From: Rhododendron vialii
Lineage: Eukaryota > Streptophyta > Magnoliopsida > Ericales > Ericaceae
Reading direction: 5' to 3'
Assembly: GCF_030253575.1 (NCBI RefSeq)
Contig: NC_080569.1
Coordinates: forward strand, 1,260,001 to 1,324,000
DNA length: 64,000 nucleotides
Part shown: one piece after another, positions 36,128-45,400 of the stretch
Numbering within the stretch: the first letter of the stretch is position 1
How the letters are laid out: each line of letters begins with the position of its first letter
The notes under the pieces: generated by a model
Databases searched by the model: none
What the model was told of the DNA's origin: nothing
The model's input: only the letters and a program-made list of their open reading frames with translations
Position numbers and translations under genes: made by a program

Positions 36128-36764
36128 AGTTTTGTTGCTCTTGTGACTAATTGGTCGTTATTTGTTTATGTAATCTTGTGTCTATTTTTATGAGAGGGTC
36201 AAGTATTGCCTACTGAAATTCAAACCAATGCAATGCTGACTTGTTATGATTTGGGAGATACTTGTATGTGATCCAGGCACTGATTCGTACGCAAATACGA
36301 TTGTAATTTATTCGTGAAGCGATAGATGTTTGACTGAACTAATTTTACGATGTACGGTTGTCTTTCCATTCAGGTATGAAGTTGAGGGTTCTCTTGTATC
36401 AACAAGGGCATAGAATCGTATAACAGTGAAGGTAGTCTATGTCTTTGCTGAGAATTGACTATATTGATAGCAGACGATTTATCAACAGATGCATTTCATT
36501 CTTTGTAATTCCTACATTTTGATTAATAAAATCTTTCTTCGCTGTTTAAAAAAAAGAGGTATTTGATCCGATTATTGGCACGAGGACTAACATTTGGGAT
36601 GGAAGGAGGAGAAGTGTCTAAGCGTAATCAATGAATAAACTTCACATGGTGATCAAGTTCCAACTTAAAGAAAGAAGGCCAACTTGAAAGGAAAACAAGA
36701 AGGCCAAGACTGCAAAACCAGATTACAATTACTACCATACACAGACCCCATAAAAATCATATGG
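36128..36764. other. 3' flank of the AlkB-like gene
   Basis: Untranslated and intergenic sequence with AATAAA-like signals near 36525; no reading frame of note. Confidence 0.5.
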
Positions 36765-37508
36765 CTAGGTGACAGTAAACGACAACCAAGGGTTTTCCTC
36801 TGGAGGGGAGATCTCATTCAGAAGCTGGAGAACTTGATATGGATCGGTCTCAAACTTTGGTGGCACGTCGATGACCTCATACACAAACTCACCAATTTCC
36901 TCAAGAAAAATCTGAAACATCATCATTATGGTAAGAAAAATAAACCGATACGATAACCAGGGCCTTCTTAAATGCCTCAAACCAATCTGTAACCTTGGGG
37001 TTGTCATGGTCGAGGAGACGCTCGAGCAAATCCAATCCGCCACAATCAGCAATCATCTCCCTGTAAATATTTTTCCCGCTCTTTTGTCAGCCAGCCCCAC
37101 CTTCAAAATGTTACGAATCCCCTCGAGGCAACAAACTACGATCTTTGGGTCTGGAGATTTCAAAAGTTCACAGAGTTTCCCAACGCAACCATGCTCCATG
37201 AACCATCGGACCTGCTCATCAGATCCTTCAGAGACAGCCTTTGAGATGGCCAAAGCAGCTGCCGCCGCCTCACCCTTACATTCTGCATGTTCAAAGCCAG
37301 CTTTTGCAACAGCCATCTCCAGAGTGTCAACACCATGGCCATGGGTCTGCGAAGCATCTGAGAACAGCAGCTTAGATTGGAGGCGCTTGTTCAAGAGAGT
37401 TTCGTCGCGCTTGGAGTGCCTGACTTCCTCCAGATCCTCCTCCCTCCGCTGCGAAGCTTCTTCCAAATCAAGCGCCACCTTGTATGATTTCTTGCGATAC
37501 TCCACGTG
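36765..37508 (-). pseudogene. Importin-alpha-like sequence: IBB joined directly to the last ARM repeat
   Basis: Importin-alpha adaptors bind nuclear localisation signals and use an N-terminal IBB domain to bind importin-beta. Here 37505-37380 encodes an IBB-like stretch (YRKKSYKVALDLEEASQRRE, then KRDETLLNKR). It is followed at once by one C-terminal ARM repeat (HGCVGKLCELLKSPDPKIVV, then GIRNILKVG). The intervening eight or so ARM repeats of a normal protein (about 350 residues) are missing. No ATG precedes the IBB in frame before a stop. The frame shifts near 37075 in an A5 run before EMIADCGGLDLLERLL. A possible spliced tail continues to a stop at 36765 (FLEEIGEFVYEVIDVPPKF). I read it as a decayed, internally deleted copy, though a spliced short gene is possible. 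Confidence 0.6.
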
Positions 37509-38016
37509 TTGCAGAGAAGATATTTTTGCCTTTGCTGTTTCGGCGGTAGATTATCGCGAGAGAGAGAAACTGAGAAAGAGAAGAGAGAGCGCGAGAAACT
37601 TGTAGAATATTGTACGGGAAAGTTATTCTCAAAAAAAGTCAAGTAAAGTGAAGTAAAGGAAAAATAAAATTATTTTCCTATGAGTGTTCATTTGACAAAA
37701 GAATTTTGCAAGAATAATTAAGGTTTAGTTGTTCATTTGTCAGGAAAAAAAAATTTTCGGGAAAATTTTGTGAGTGTTCACTCATTTTCCTTTTCCCGCG
37801 ACGCAAAATCCTGTGTTTTTTGCAGGATCACTTTTGCAGAAAAGTAATTCCTGCAGGAAAACTTAAAATTATGTTTCCCACTACTTTCCTGCCAACTGAA
37901 CATTACAAAAATCATGGGAAAGTTGAATTTCCCTATCCTTTCTTGTACTTTCCTGGCAACTGAACGGAGCCTTAGGGCTGGGATCGGCCTTAGGGCTGGG
38001 ATCTCCCGAGAGAACT

Positions 38017-38677
38017 TTGAAGACAGACTTCTCAACGGCAAAGGTAAATTTTGATACATTACACACTATTTTTGGTCATTTGTCTTTCTTTTTGCATCAT
38101 ACCAATTATAAATGTAGTTACTCAATACTCTATATAAATTTTGTACTAGGAATGGTAACGAGACGGGATGGGTTTTGTCATAATCCAATCCGACAATTAT
38201 GACACGACCCCAACTGGGTAATTCGTGGGTGCTGCTGGTTCTGGAGTCAGGTTTTCCCACCCTATCCCGTGAAAAATGAGAATTTTTTTTTCAAAACTAA
38301 AGGCAAAAAAGAAGAAAATAATTATATAAAGGTGTTCCTATATTACTTAAATGATGAAAATATAAAGGAAAAAATAATTTTTTTGGTAAAATGAGAAAAA
38401 TAATGAGGTATAAATTTAATTTTTTAGTTTGATGATAAAAATATTGGACAAAAACTAAAATTTTGTATGTACAAATATCTCTCGGCGGGTTTGGAGGGGG
38501 CGAGTTCGCCATCAACGCAAAACCCCGATCAAAATTTTAATATATTTTTTCCGAACCCGTTCCAGTACCCAAAAATTTGATAAAAACCGTCCCAATCGGG
38601 GTTAGGGGTGGGATCGGGACGGGGCCAACTGCCAATTGGACACGCTGTGCTCAACCTTCTAAAGAAACGAAACATGT
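38017..38677. repeat. 0.7-kb direct repeat, copy 1
   Basis: Shares a nearly colinear match with 41374-42081, from CTTCTCAACGGCAAAGGTAA at the left to AAAGAAACGAAACATGT at the right. It includes GTAATTCGTGGGTGC, CGTGAAAAATGAGAATT and TTCGCCATCAACGCAAA. No coding capacity. The GGGATCGGGACGG-type ends resemble known plant dispersed repeats, but I cannot name one. Confidence 0.8.
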
Positions 38678-38689
38678 ATTCTGTATGAC

Positions 38690-38945
38690 TGTATGTTCAA
38701 AATGTAACGAAGCCCCTTGAGGCAACAAACCGCAATCTTTGGGTCTGGAGATTTCAAAAGTTCACAGAGTTTCCCAACGCAACCATGCTCCATGAACCAT
38801 CGGATCTGCTCATCAGATCCTTCAGAGGTAGCCTTTGAGATGGCCAAAGCAGCTGCAGCCGCCGCGGCCTCATCCTTGTATTCTGTTATGTTCAAAAGCC
38901 AGCTTTTGCAACAGCCATATCCAGAATGTCAAGAACAACACCAAC
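38690..38945 (-). pseudogene. Importin-alpha C-terminal ARM fragment, duplicate of 37.1 kb
   Basis: Encodes SEGSDEQIRWFMEHGCVGKL followed by CELLKSPDPKIAVCC, nearly identical to the ARM at 37.1 kb. The upstream part DMAVAKAGF is separated from it by a one-base frame change (GCTGGCTTTTGA here against GCTGGCTTTGAA in the other copy). No start, no IBB attached. Its upstream edge is fused to the left peptide-gene arm of the palindrome. Confidence 0.75.
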
Positions 38946-39179
38946 AAGAGTAGTCTCCTCCATTTCCTTCAGCTTGCGCGAATGAAATGATCGTATATAG
39001 CAACTTTCTTCATTTGGAAGAGACGATACACCATCACGGATCCTGTAATTTGCATGGGTTGTGGGAAGAACCTCACTTTTATCAATGCCATAATTTGCAC
39101 CACATGTTGTGAATGCAAGCATAGGAAATATCAAGAGGGCGAGAAGCCATAAGGAAATTAAGAATATGGTTTTGGCCAT
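38892..39179 (-). CDS. Putative secreted peptide precursor, left arm, C-terminus replaced by importin sequence
   Basis: 95 codons. The N-terminus MAKTIFLISLWLLALLIFPM is a textbook signal peptide with a hydrophobic core and likely cleavage before CGANYG. The rest is small and polar with DGVSSLPNEESCYIRSFHSR and KLKE. A TATA-like TATAAGTA lies about 120 bp upstream (39301-39308, minus strand). Homology with the right-arm copy stops after KLKE and GAGACTA; beyond that the frame reads LVGVVLDILDMAVAKAGF, which belongs to the importin fragment. The normal C-terminus, which usually carries the active peptide, is therefore missing here. I do not recognise the family; there is no match to CLE, CEP, PSK, RGF or RALF signatures. 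Confidence 0.5.
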   Translation of the reverse strand: MAKTIFLISLWLLALLIFPMLAFTTCGANYGIDKSEVLPTTHANYRIRDGVSSLPNEESCYIRSFHSRKLKEMEETTLVGVVLDILDMAVAKAGF

Positions 39180-40190
39180 GTCTTCTCTTGCAGAGGGTTA
39201 AAAGCAAAGACGATCGAGGATAGAGAATTTTGCAGAGAAAGGGCTGAACTTGAATTTGAAACTTGATGCAAACGCCTAAATTTTGTGCAAAAGCACGTAG
39301 GTACTTATAGGCCACAGAGTCCTCTAATTAGCTATCACTTTGGTTTGATAAGTATTGGACTGAGTAATTATAGACCATCCATGCAAGAAAAATTCAACAA
39401 AATGTTGAATTGAGTTGGCACTAGTCAAAACATAAATTTGTGATAATCTTTACTCCTCCTTAAATAGAAACCCTCATTTGTTACAATTGTAATTACTGTT
39501 CTATTTACTAAAAATATTTATCACAAATTTATGTTTTGACTAGTGCCAACTCAATTCAACATTTTTCTTGCATGGATGGTCTATAATTACTTCGTCCAAT
39601 ACTTATCCAACCAAAGTGATAGCTAATCATAAGACTCTATGGTCTATAAGTACCTACGTACGCGTTTTTTCACAAAAATTAGGCGTTTGCATTAAATTTC
39701 AAATTCAAGTTCAGCTATTCTCTATTCTCAATCGTCTTTGCTTATAACCTTCTGCAAGAGAAGACATGGCCAAAACCACATTCTTAATTTCCTTATGGCT
39801 TCTCATCCGCTTCTCATCCTCCTGATATTGGGAAAATGGCGGCACATGGCGTGTTTTGATAATTAATACCTGTCAAGGACAATCTAAGAATATTTGTTAA
39901 TATTGAAAATGTCCTTGGCGGGTATTAATCATCAAAATACGTCATTGACCGTCATTTTCCCCCTGATATTCCCTATGTTTGCATTCACAAAATGAGGGGC
40001 AAATTACGGCATTGATAAAAATGGGGCTCTTCCCATCATACAGGATCCGTGATGGCGTAGCGCCTCTTCCAAACAAAGAAAGTTGCTATATACGGTCATT
40101 TCATTCGCCCAAGCTGAAGGAAATATTGAAGGAGACTAGGATGGGTCCGGCCCCAAGTCCTACAAAATTCGAGACGAAAGAATTTAATTT
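38960..40190. repeat. Large inverted repeat (palindrome) containing two peptide-gene copies
   Basis: Left arm about 38960-39448 and right arm about 39517-40147 are reverse complements with only scattered differences. For example TTTGACTAGTGCCAACTCAA at 39536 is the complement of 39408-39427, and GCATGGATGGTCTATAATTA is the complement of the left arm near 39370. The spacer is about 70 bp. Each arm carries a TATA-like box, a leader and the same signal-peptide start. The right arm is longer because a MITE (39830-39961 plus its target duplication) was inserted. Confidence 0.85.
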
Positions 40191-40206
40191 ACTAGCTATT
40201 TCTTAG
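39766..40206 (+). pseudogene. Putative secreted peptide precursor, right arm, interrupted by a MITE
   Basis: Begins MAKTTFLISLWLL like the left copy, then is cut inside the signal peptide by the Mutator-type MITE at 39830-39961 and a stop at 39823-39825. After the MITE the family sequence resumes with an in-frame TGA where the left copy has TGT (at AAAATGAGGGGC) and a further frame slip near 40050. The last part is open: ESCYIRSFHSPKLKE, then ILKETRMGPAPSP and TKFETKEFNLLAIS before the stop at 40206. This tail probably shows the true C-terminus of the family, with a GPAPSP motif. Not translatable as it stands. Confidence 0.6.
39830..39961. mobile_element. Mutator-type MITE (GGGAAAATGACGG family), copy 2
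   Basis: 132 bp with inverted ends GGGAAAATGGCGGCACATGG and TGACCGTCATTTTCCC and a perfect 9-bp target duplication CCTGATATT (39821-39829, 39962-39970). Same family as 14710-14838. It disrupts the right-arm peptide gene. Confidence 0.9.
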
Positions 40207-40257
40207 GAATTACGATGGTTGTTATATTTGCAGTACATGTACATCTTACTCTTGATG

Positions 40258-40333
40258 AGTGCTGCTTAGATTGGAGGAGCTTGTTCAAGAGAGTTTCGTC
40301 GCACTTGGAGTGCCAGACTTCCTCTAGATCCTC
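40258..40333 (-). pseudogene. Importin-alpha IBB fragment
   Basis: 76 bp nearly identical to 37366-37443 (GCTTAGATTGGAGG, then GAGAGTTTCGTCGC and ACTTCCTCTAGATCCTCCT). It encodes part of the IBB domain (SKRDETLLNK). Orientation is the same as the larger copy, so this and the ARM piece at 38.7 kb are two ends of one duplicated copy that now flank the peptide palindrome. Confidence 0.75.
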
Positions 40334-41373
40334 CTGTTAGGAAAAATATATGCATAGAAATTTCTGATAGAATAATAATTCTAATTAATATTTATCGATC
40401 AAATTTAGCAATATAGATAAATAGAGGAAGGAATAGAATAGCCTGTGGGGTGGTCGAGACACGTGATAGCGCTCTCCTAAGGAACGATACACCCCCTGCA
40501 CGGGTTTGAATGCTACTCTTTCCTCAAGATACATCGACCTTCAAGTTTCCTTCTGTGCAGTGAAGCAAACTCATCACGAACCAATAGTTTCCTGAGACTC
40601 GAAATCCTTAGCAAATATATGTACGGAAATTTCGATGATATACGAGCTGAAAATAAAGAGAAGAAAAGGAGTAAATTCTGCCATATAGAGAAGTCAGAGT
40701 ATGGAAGGCACTTCTTAAGGACAGACAGTATATTTAGTATTTTGCAAACACCGGCCACTACCATCAAATTTATAACCAACGTCCAAGACCACTTGGTTTT
40801 TATTTGTAACAAACCATTCCTATTATTTTGCAAGTAGTATATATAGGAGTAGTAGTAGGAACGTGCATGGTTTGAATTGTTGTTAGGAGTAAAAGTAGGA
40901 GACTAAGTCGATAAATGGGTTTACAGCTAATTTAATTAGGAAAATGATATTAACACTCTAAAAATTGATGGAGCCACTCCATAATCAGTGTGAAGTATCA
41001 AACATCGGTTGTTTTTGGATAAAAAAAAAAATCACTTTTTTGAATTTTTATTGATACAACAGTTGTTTTTAATTCCATCTCATATGAGGGTGTTACAAAT
41101 AACCATTAAATGAAAACTTTTGATTTGGTTTCTCTCTTTGTAACGTTCAAAATTTAAAAATAGCACAGAGAACGTGAAAAGTTTGGTCTTCTTTTTTTTG
41201 GGGGAGGGACGAACTCACAAAGGACTATAATGTAAATAAATCTGATGGAGAGAGAGGGACAATTATCACTATTTGAGAGAAAGAGGGGGAGGGAGAGCCG
41301 TAGAATTTATGTGACAAATTAATGGTTAGAATTTATGTCGGACATAAGATTTAAAAACCGTTCTCCCTGTAGA
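40334..41373. other. Intergenic stretch without recognised gene
   Basis: AT-rich DNA with short random frames, including a minus-strand frame of 106 codons at 40513-40833 that I do not recognise. Confidence 0.4.
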
Positions 41374-42081
41374 TTGAAGACATAGACTTCTCAACGGCAA
41401 AGGTAAATTTTGATGTACATTACACACTATTTTATAGTAATATTTTTTTGTCATTTGTCTTTCTTTTTGCATCATAATACCATTTATAAATGTAGTTTAG
41501 GCTTGGACTAGGAATGATAACGGCGTGGTGCGAGATGAGTTTTGCCGTAATCCGATTCAAAAATAATGTCACGATCCTGACCGAGTAATTCGTGGGTGCC
41601 CCCTTTCCCATCCTATTCTGGTATCGGGTTTTCCTAGCTCGACCCGTGAAAAATGAGAATTTCTTTTCAAAACGAAAGGCAAAAAAAGAAGAAAGTAGTG
41701 AGGTGTTACTATATTACTTAAATAATTAAAATATAAAGGAAATAATAATTTTTTTAGTATAACGAGGTATAAATTTAATTTTTTTGTTTGATAATAAAAA
41801 TATTGGACTAAATAATATTCTGAAGTAAAAAAAAAAAAGGACTAAAACTATAATTTTGTATGTAAAAATATTCCAGGGCTGGTTCGCCATCAACGCAAAT
41901 TCTACCAGACCACAATCAGATTTTTTTATATTCTTTCCAAACCTGTTTTTTTTTTTTTTTATCCGCTTCCAAACCTGTTTTTATACCCAAAAATTTGATG
42001 AAAATCTGCTCCGATCGGGAGTGTAGGGGTGGGATCAGGACGGGAGCAATTGCCATTGGGCGCTAAAGAAACGAAACATGT
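41374..42081. repeat. 0.7-kb direct repeat, copy 2
   Basis: Counterpart of 38017-38677 in the same orientation, ending in AAAGAAACGAAACATGTC about 200 bp before the ALG3 start codon. Copies differ by small indels and by an extra T-run at about 41946-41960. Confidence 0.8.
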
Positions 42082-42277
42082 CAAGTCGGGTCCACCTGGC
42101 CCGGGAGGTGGAATCAATCCAGTCGGGTGAAGCCCTGGGACGGGCTTGGGTATCAAAGCTTAGCAGGCCCGACCCGACCCAAGCCATCCCATTAGTTCCA
42201 ACTTCCCAATTCCAACCTCCAGTCAAGGTACTGAACTCTGTCCCGGCGACGGAGAGATCAGCTCCGGCGAAGAAGCC

Positions 42278-42454
42278 ATGGAAGTTCAATCAGCCGCTAA
42301 AGATGAACGATCCCCACACAGATCACTCATTTCCATCCACAAAATTCTCGAAAATCCAAAACTCGCCTTCGCTTTCGCTTTGCTTCTTGTTGACGCCCTC
42401 CTCGTCTCTCTAATCATCGCCTACGTCCCCTGTAAGTTCAATTCCTTCCTCCAC

Positions 42455-42488
<34 letters not shown>

Positions 42489-45400
42489 TGCTTTCATGTT
42501 CGTTTCTCTCTCTTCACTTTGATAGTCAATGTAATGTACCAATCGCGATGGTTACAGATACGAAGATTGATTGGGACGCTTACATGTCACAAGTGAGTAC
42601 TCATTACCTTTTGCAAAACCCTAAGCCCCTTTGGATTTAGGGGTTTTCTAAGAAAAGAAAGGATTAGAGTTCTTGTCAAATCATTCATTTGGATTAAGTA
42701 TTTGGTGAAATGGAGAGAAAAAAGTATTCAAAGTTGATGTATTTTGATTGGCTCCTTCCACTTTCTCACCCAAAACCAAAAAAGATAACTTTTTGGTGAG
42801 AATCGGTGAGAAAGGGCTCCCATTTCTTATCACACTCTTTCTAACTATGCAAAGGGGCTGTAATTTTCTGAAACTCTATGTTTGTATAGGACTTGATTCA
42901 ATTGCAGTAATCCAATTTATGTTGATTTGAGGGATAGGTTAGTGGGTTTCTTGAAGGAGAGAGGGATTACAGGAACTTGGAAGGTGACACAGGCCCTCTG
43001 GTCTACCCAGCAGGCTTTCTGTATATTTACTCTGCCATACAGTTCGTCACGGGAGGGCAGGTCTACCCTGCTCAGGTGATTCATCTGTATTTCTTCATTT
43101 CAGTGCTTTATTCCAAGAACAGGAAGTGTTGGATTTCTGAACTTTTTCAAAATTTTAATGTGTTAAGATACCCAAATATAAATGACTTAGGAGAATTCCT
43201 AAGAGCATCTCTTATGGTTTGAGCCATTTTTTTTTCAAGCCAAAGCTATTTTTAGCTTGCTTCAGTCTTCACCCTTGTCAAAAGTGTGCGTGCTATGTCA
43301 GGTCAAAACGCTAATAGAATCTACAGTCAATGTACGACTAGACCTGACCGGATCGTAGTTTAAAGTGATGGAAATTAGTTGTATCAAAGGCCGTAAACTT
43401 GTGGTTCTGTAATTACAAAATTGCTTCTGGTGACGGTGATGAGGTTTGGTTCTAGTCATCGGTAATAATTATATGCGAGGAATTATAATGTTTTCTTTGG
43501 TGATATGGTGAGCATAGACTGGCATATTTACTAGATAGAGAGAGTGAAACTGCAAACTGTCAGCATATTACTTAGCAAAATTCCACTCCCCCCACCCTCC
43601 CCCCCACTCATCAAAGCATTCTTTATGCTAATTGTGTGTATAGTAATCTAAAAATTGGTTTTGGTTGTTTTTGTTAGAGTCATCTAAGTCTGCTCACTAG
43701 GCGATGGCTAAGGGGCAACCAGCCAACCAGGCAAATAATGCCCAAGATTTTTAACTTCACTACACTTTTCACACTTGTCACTTCCGCATGTTGAATACTA
43801 TTTTCACCTATACACACTTTTTCTACCTTAACCACCTTCCTATGAGCTTTGGTTAGCATTTACGTTTGCTAAAACATACATGTGGATGTGACTGTGAGCA
43901 ACCCGTTTTTCTGTTATCTAAGTTGGCTCATAGTAATTACCATACTCAATCAAGTTATTTGACCTCTAGAAGAAGGTAAGAAGAGGTTGTTTGGATGCAA
44001 CTCTGTAGTTGAAAGCAATAGACTCATGGATTTCAGATTGCACTCATGTGCTAATAATCACCATAGTGGAAATTTTATATTGAATGTAAATGCCAATGTT
44101 TATGTTGGGTCGTAGATTCGATTGACTTCCTACACTTTTTTATAAGCAATTATTCTATGTAGTATTGTACACATAAGCACATGCTAATATATCAACTCTT
44201 CCATGTCATTGCAGATTCTGTTTGGCATTCTCTACGTTTTAAATCTTGGAATTGTTTTGTTCATCTATGTGAAGACCGATGTGGTATGGATTGTTCCTTC
44301 TGCTGCTTGTTCTTCTTTGTCGTAGTAGGACCGGTGCGAGTCATTGGAATTTTGGCATGCTTGACTAGTCCAACCACAGGATAAATCATATATCTATGAA
44401 TAAAAAGGAGAAGAAAAGAACTGGATCCTGATCTGATCTGTTTAAGATCTTGTAAAGTGCTATAAAAAGGTTGGCAACTCTCTGACTTCTAATATGAAAA
44501 CCCCGGATTACTTGCTCAAGTGTGTGCGTGTAGCCGTGTACATGGCTGTGATTTTCATGGTTGTTTTAGAGGATAACTTTTGCAGGTCAAATGAAAGGTT
44601 TCATGGTCTAAATGACGTAATCTACCAACTATGTAGATTTCATTGAAGATTGGCTACTAATCATGTCATCTTGCACCATAGGAATACTGGACATTATTTG
44701 TTTTCAAGGCTCAAGAGTGTTTTCCTGTTAAAAGCTTATGGATATAGCAACGTTTTAATAACCATCTCATATTCATATCTAGCAGGAAACAGGCAGGACT
44801 TAGGGTTTACGTGTTTGTATATCTGTGCACGTGCACGAACGAACACTCATACTTCCCACTGCCAGTTTGCCAATATATTGTGTTGGTATATCATCACTAC
44901 GAACTTCCTTTCAGCTTCCATGGTGGGCCCTTTCCCTGCTTTGTTTATCAAAAAGAGTGCACTCCATCTTTGTGCTTCGCCTGTTCAATGATTGCTTTGC
45001 CATGACCCTCCTCCATGCGGCATTTTGCTCATTTCTTTACCAAAAGTGGCATCTTGGTTTGGTTATTTTCAGGTGATATGTTAATCAATCACTTAACTTC
45101 TATAACTCTCAGTTAGGTTTGTGTTGACTTTTATTGTGATGTTATTCCAGTGGAGCTGTTTCTGTAAAGATGAATGTGCTTCTTTATGCCCCACCTTTAC
45201 TACTACTCATGTTGAAGGTACATTGATTTATATTTGTCTTGTATTTCCAGAGAAACATAAGTTGACTTTATGGTTTTTTATTTGGTTATTGCATAGGCTT
45301 ACTGAAGCAACGATTTATGTTGTGACTGAACATAGTGCAGGCCATGGATATAGCTGGGGTGTTTTCAGCATTAGCTGGTGCAGCATTGGTGCAGGTGCTG

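Noticed and set aside
40513-40833. 106-codon minus-strand frame MQNNRNGLLQIK
   Set aside because: No recognisable family, no signal of conservation and AT-rich composition like the surrounding spacer.
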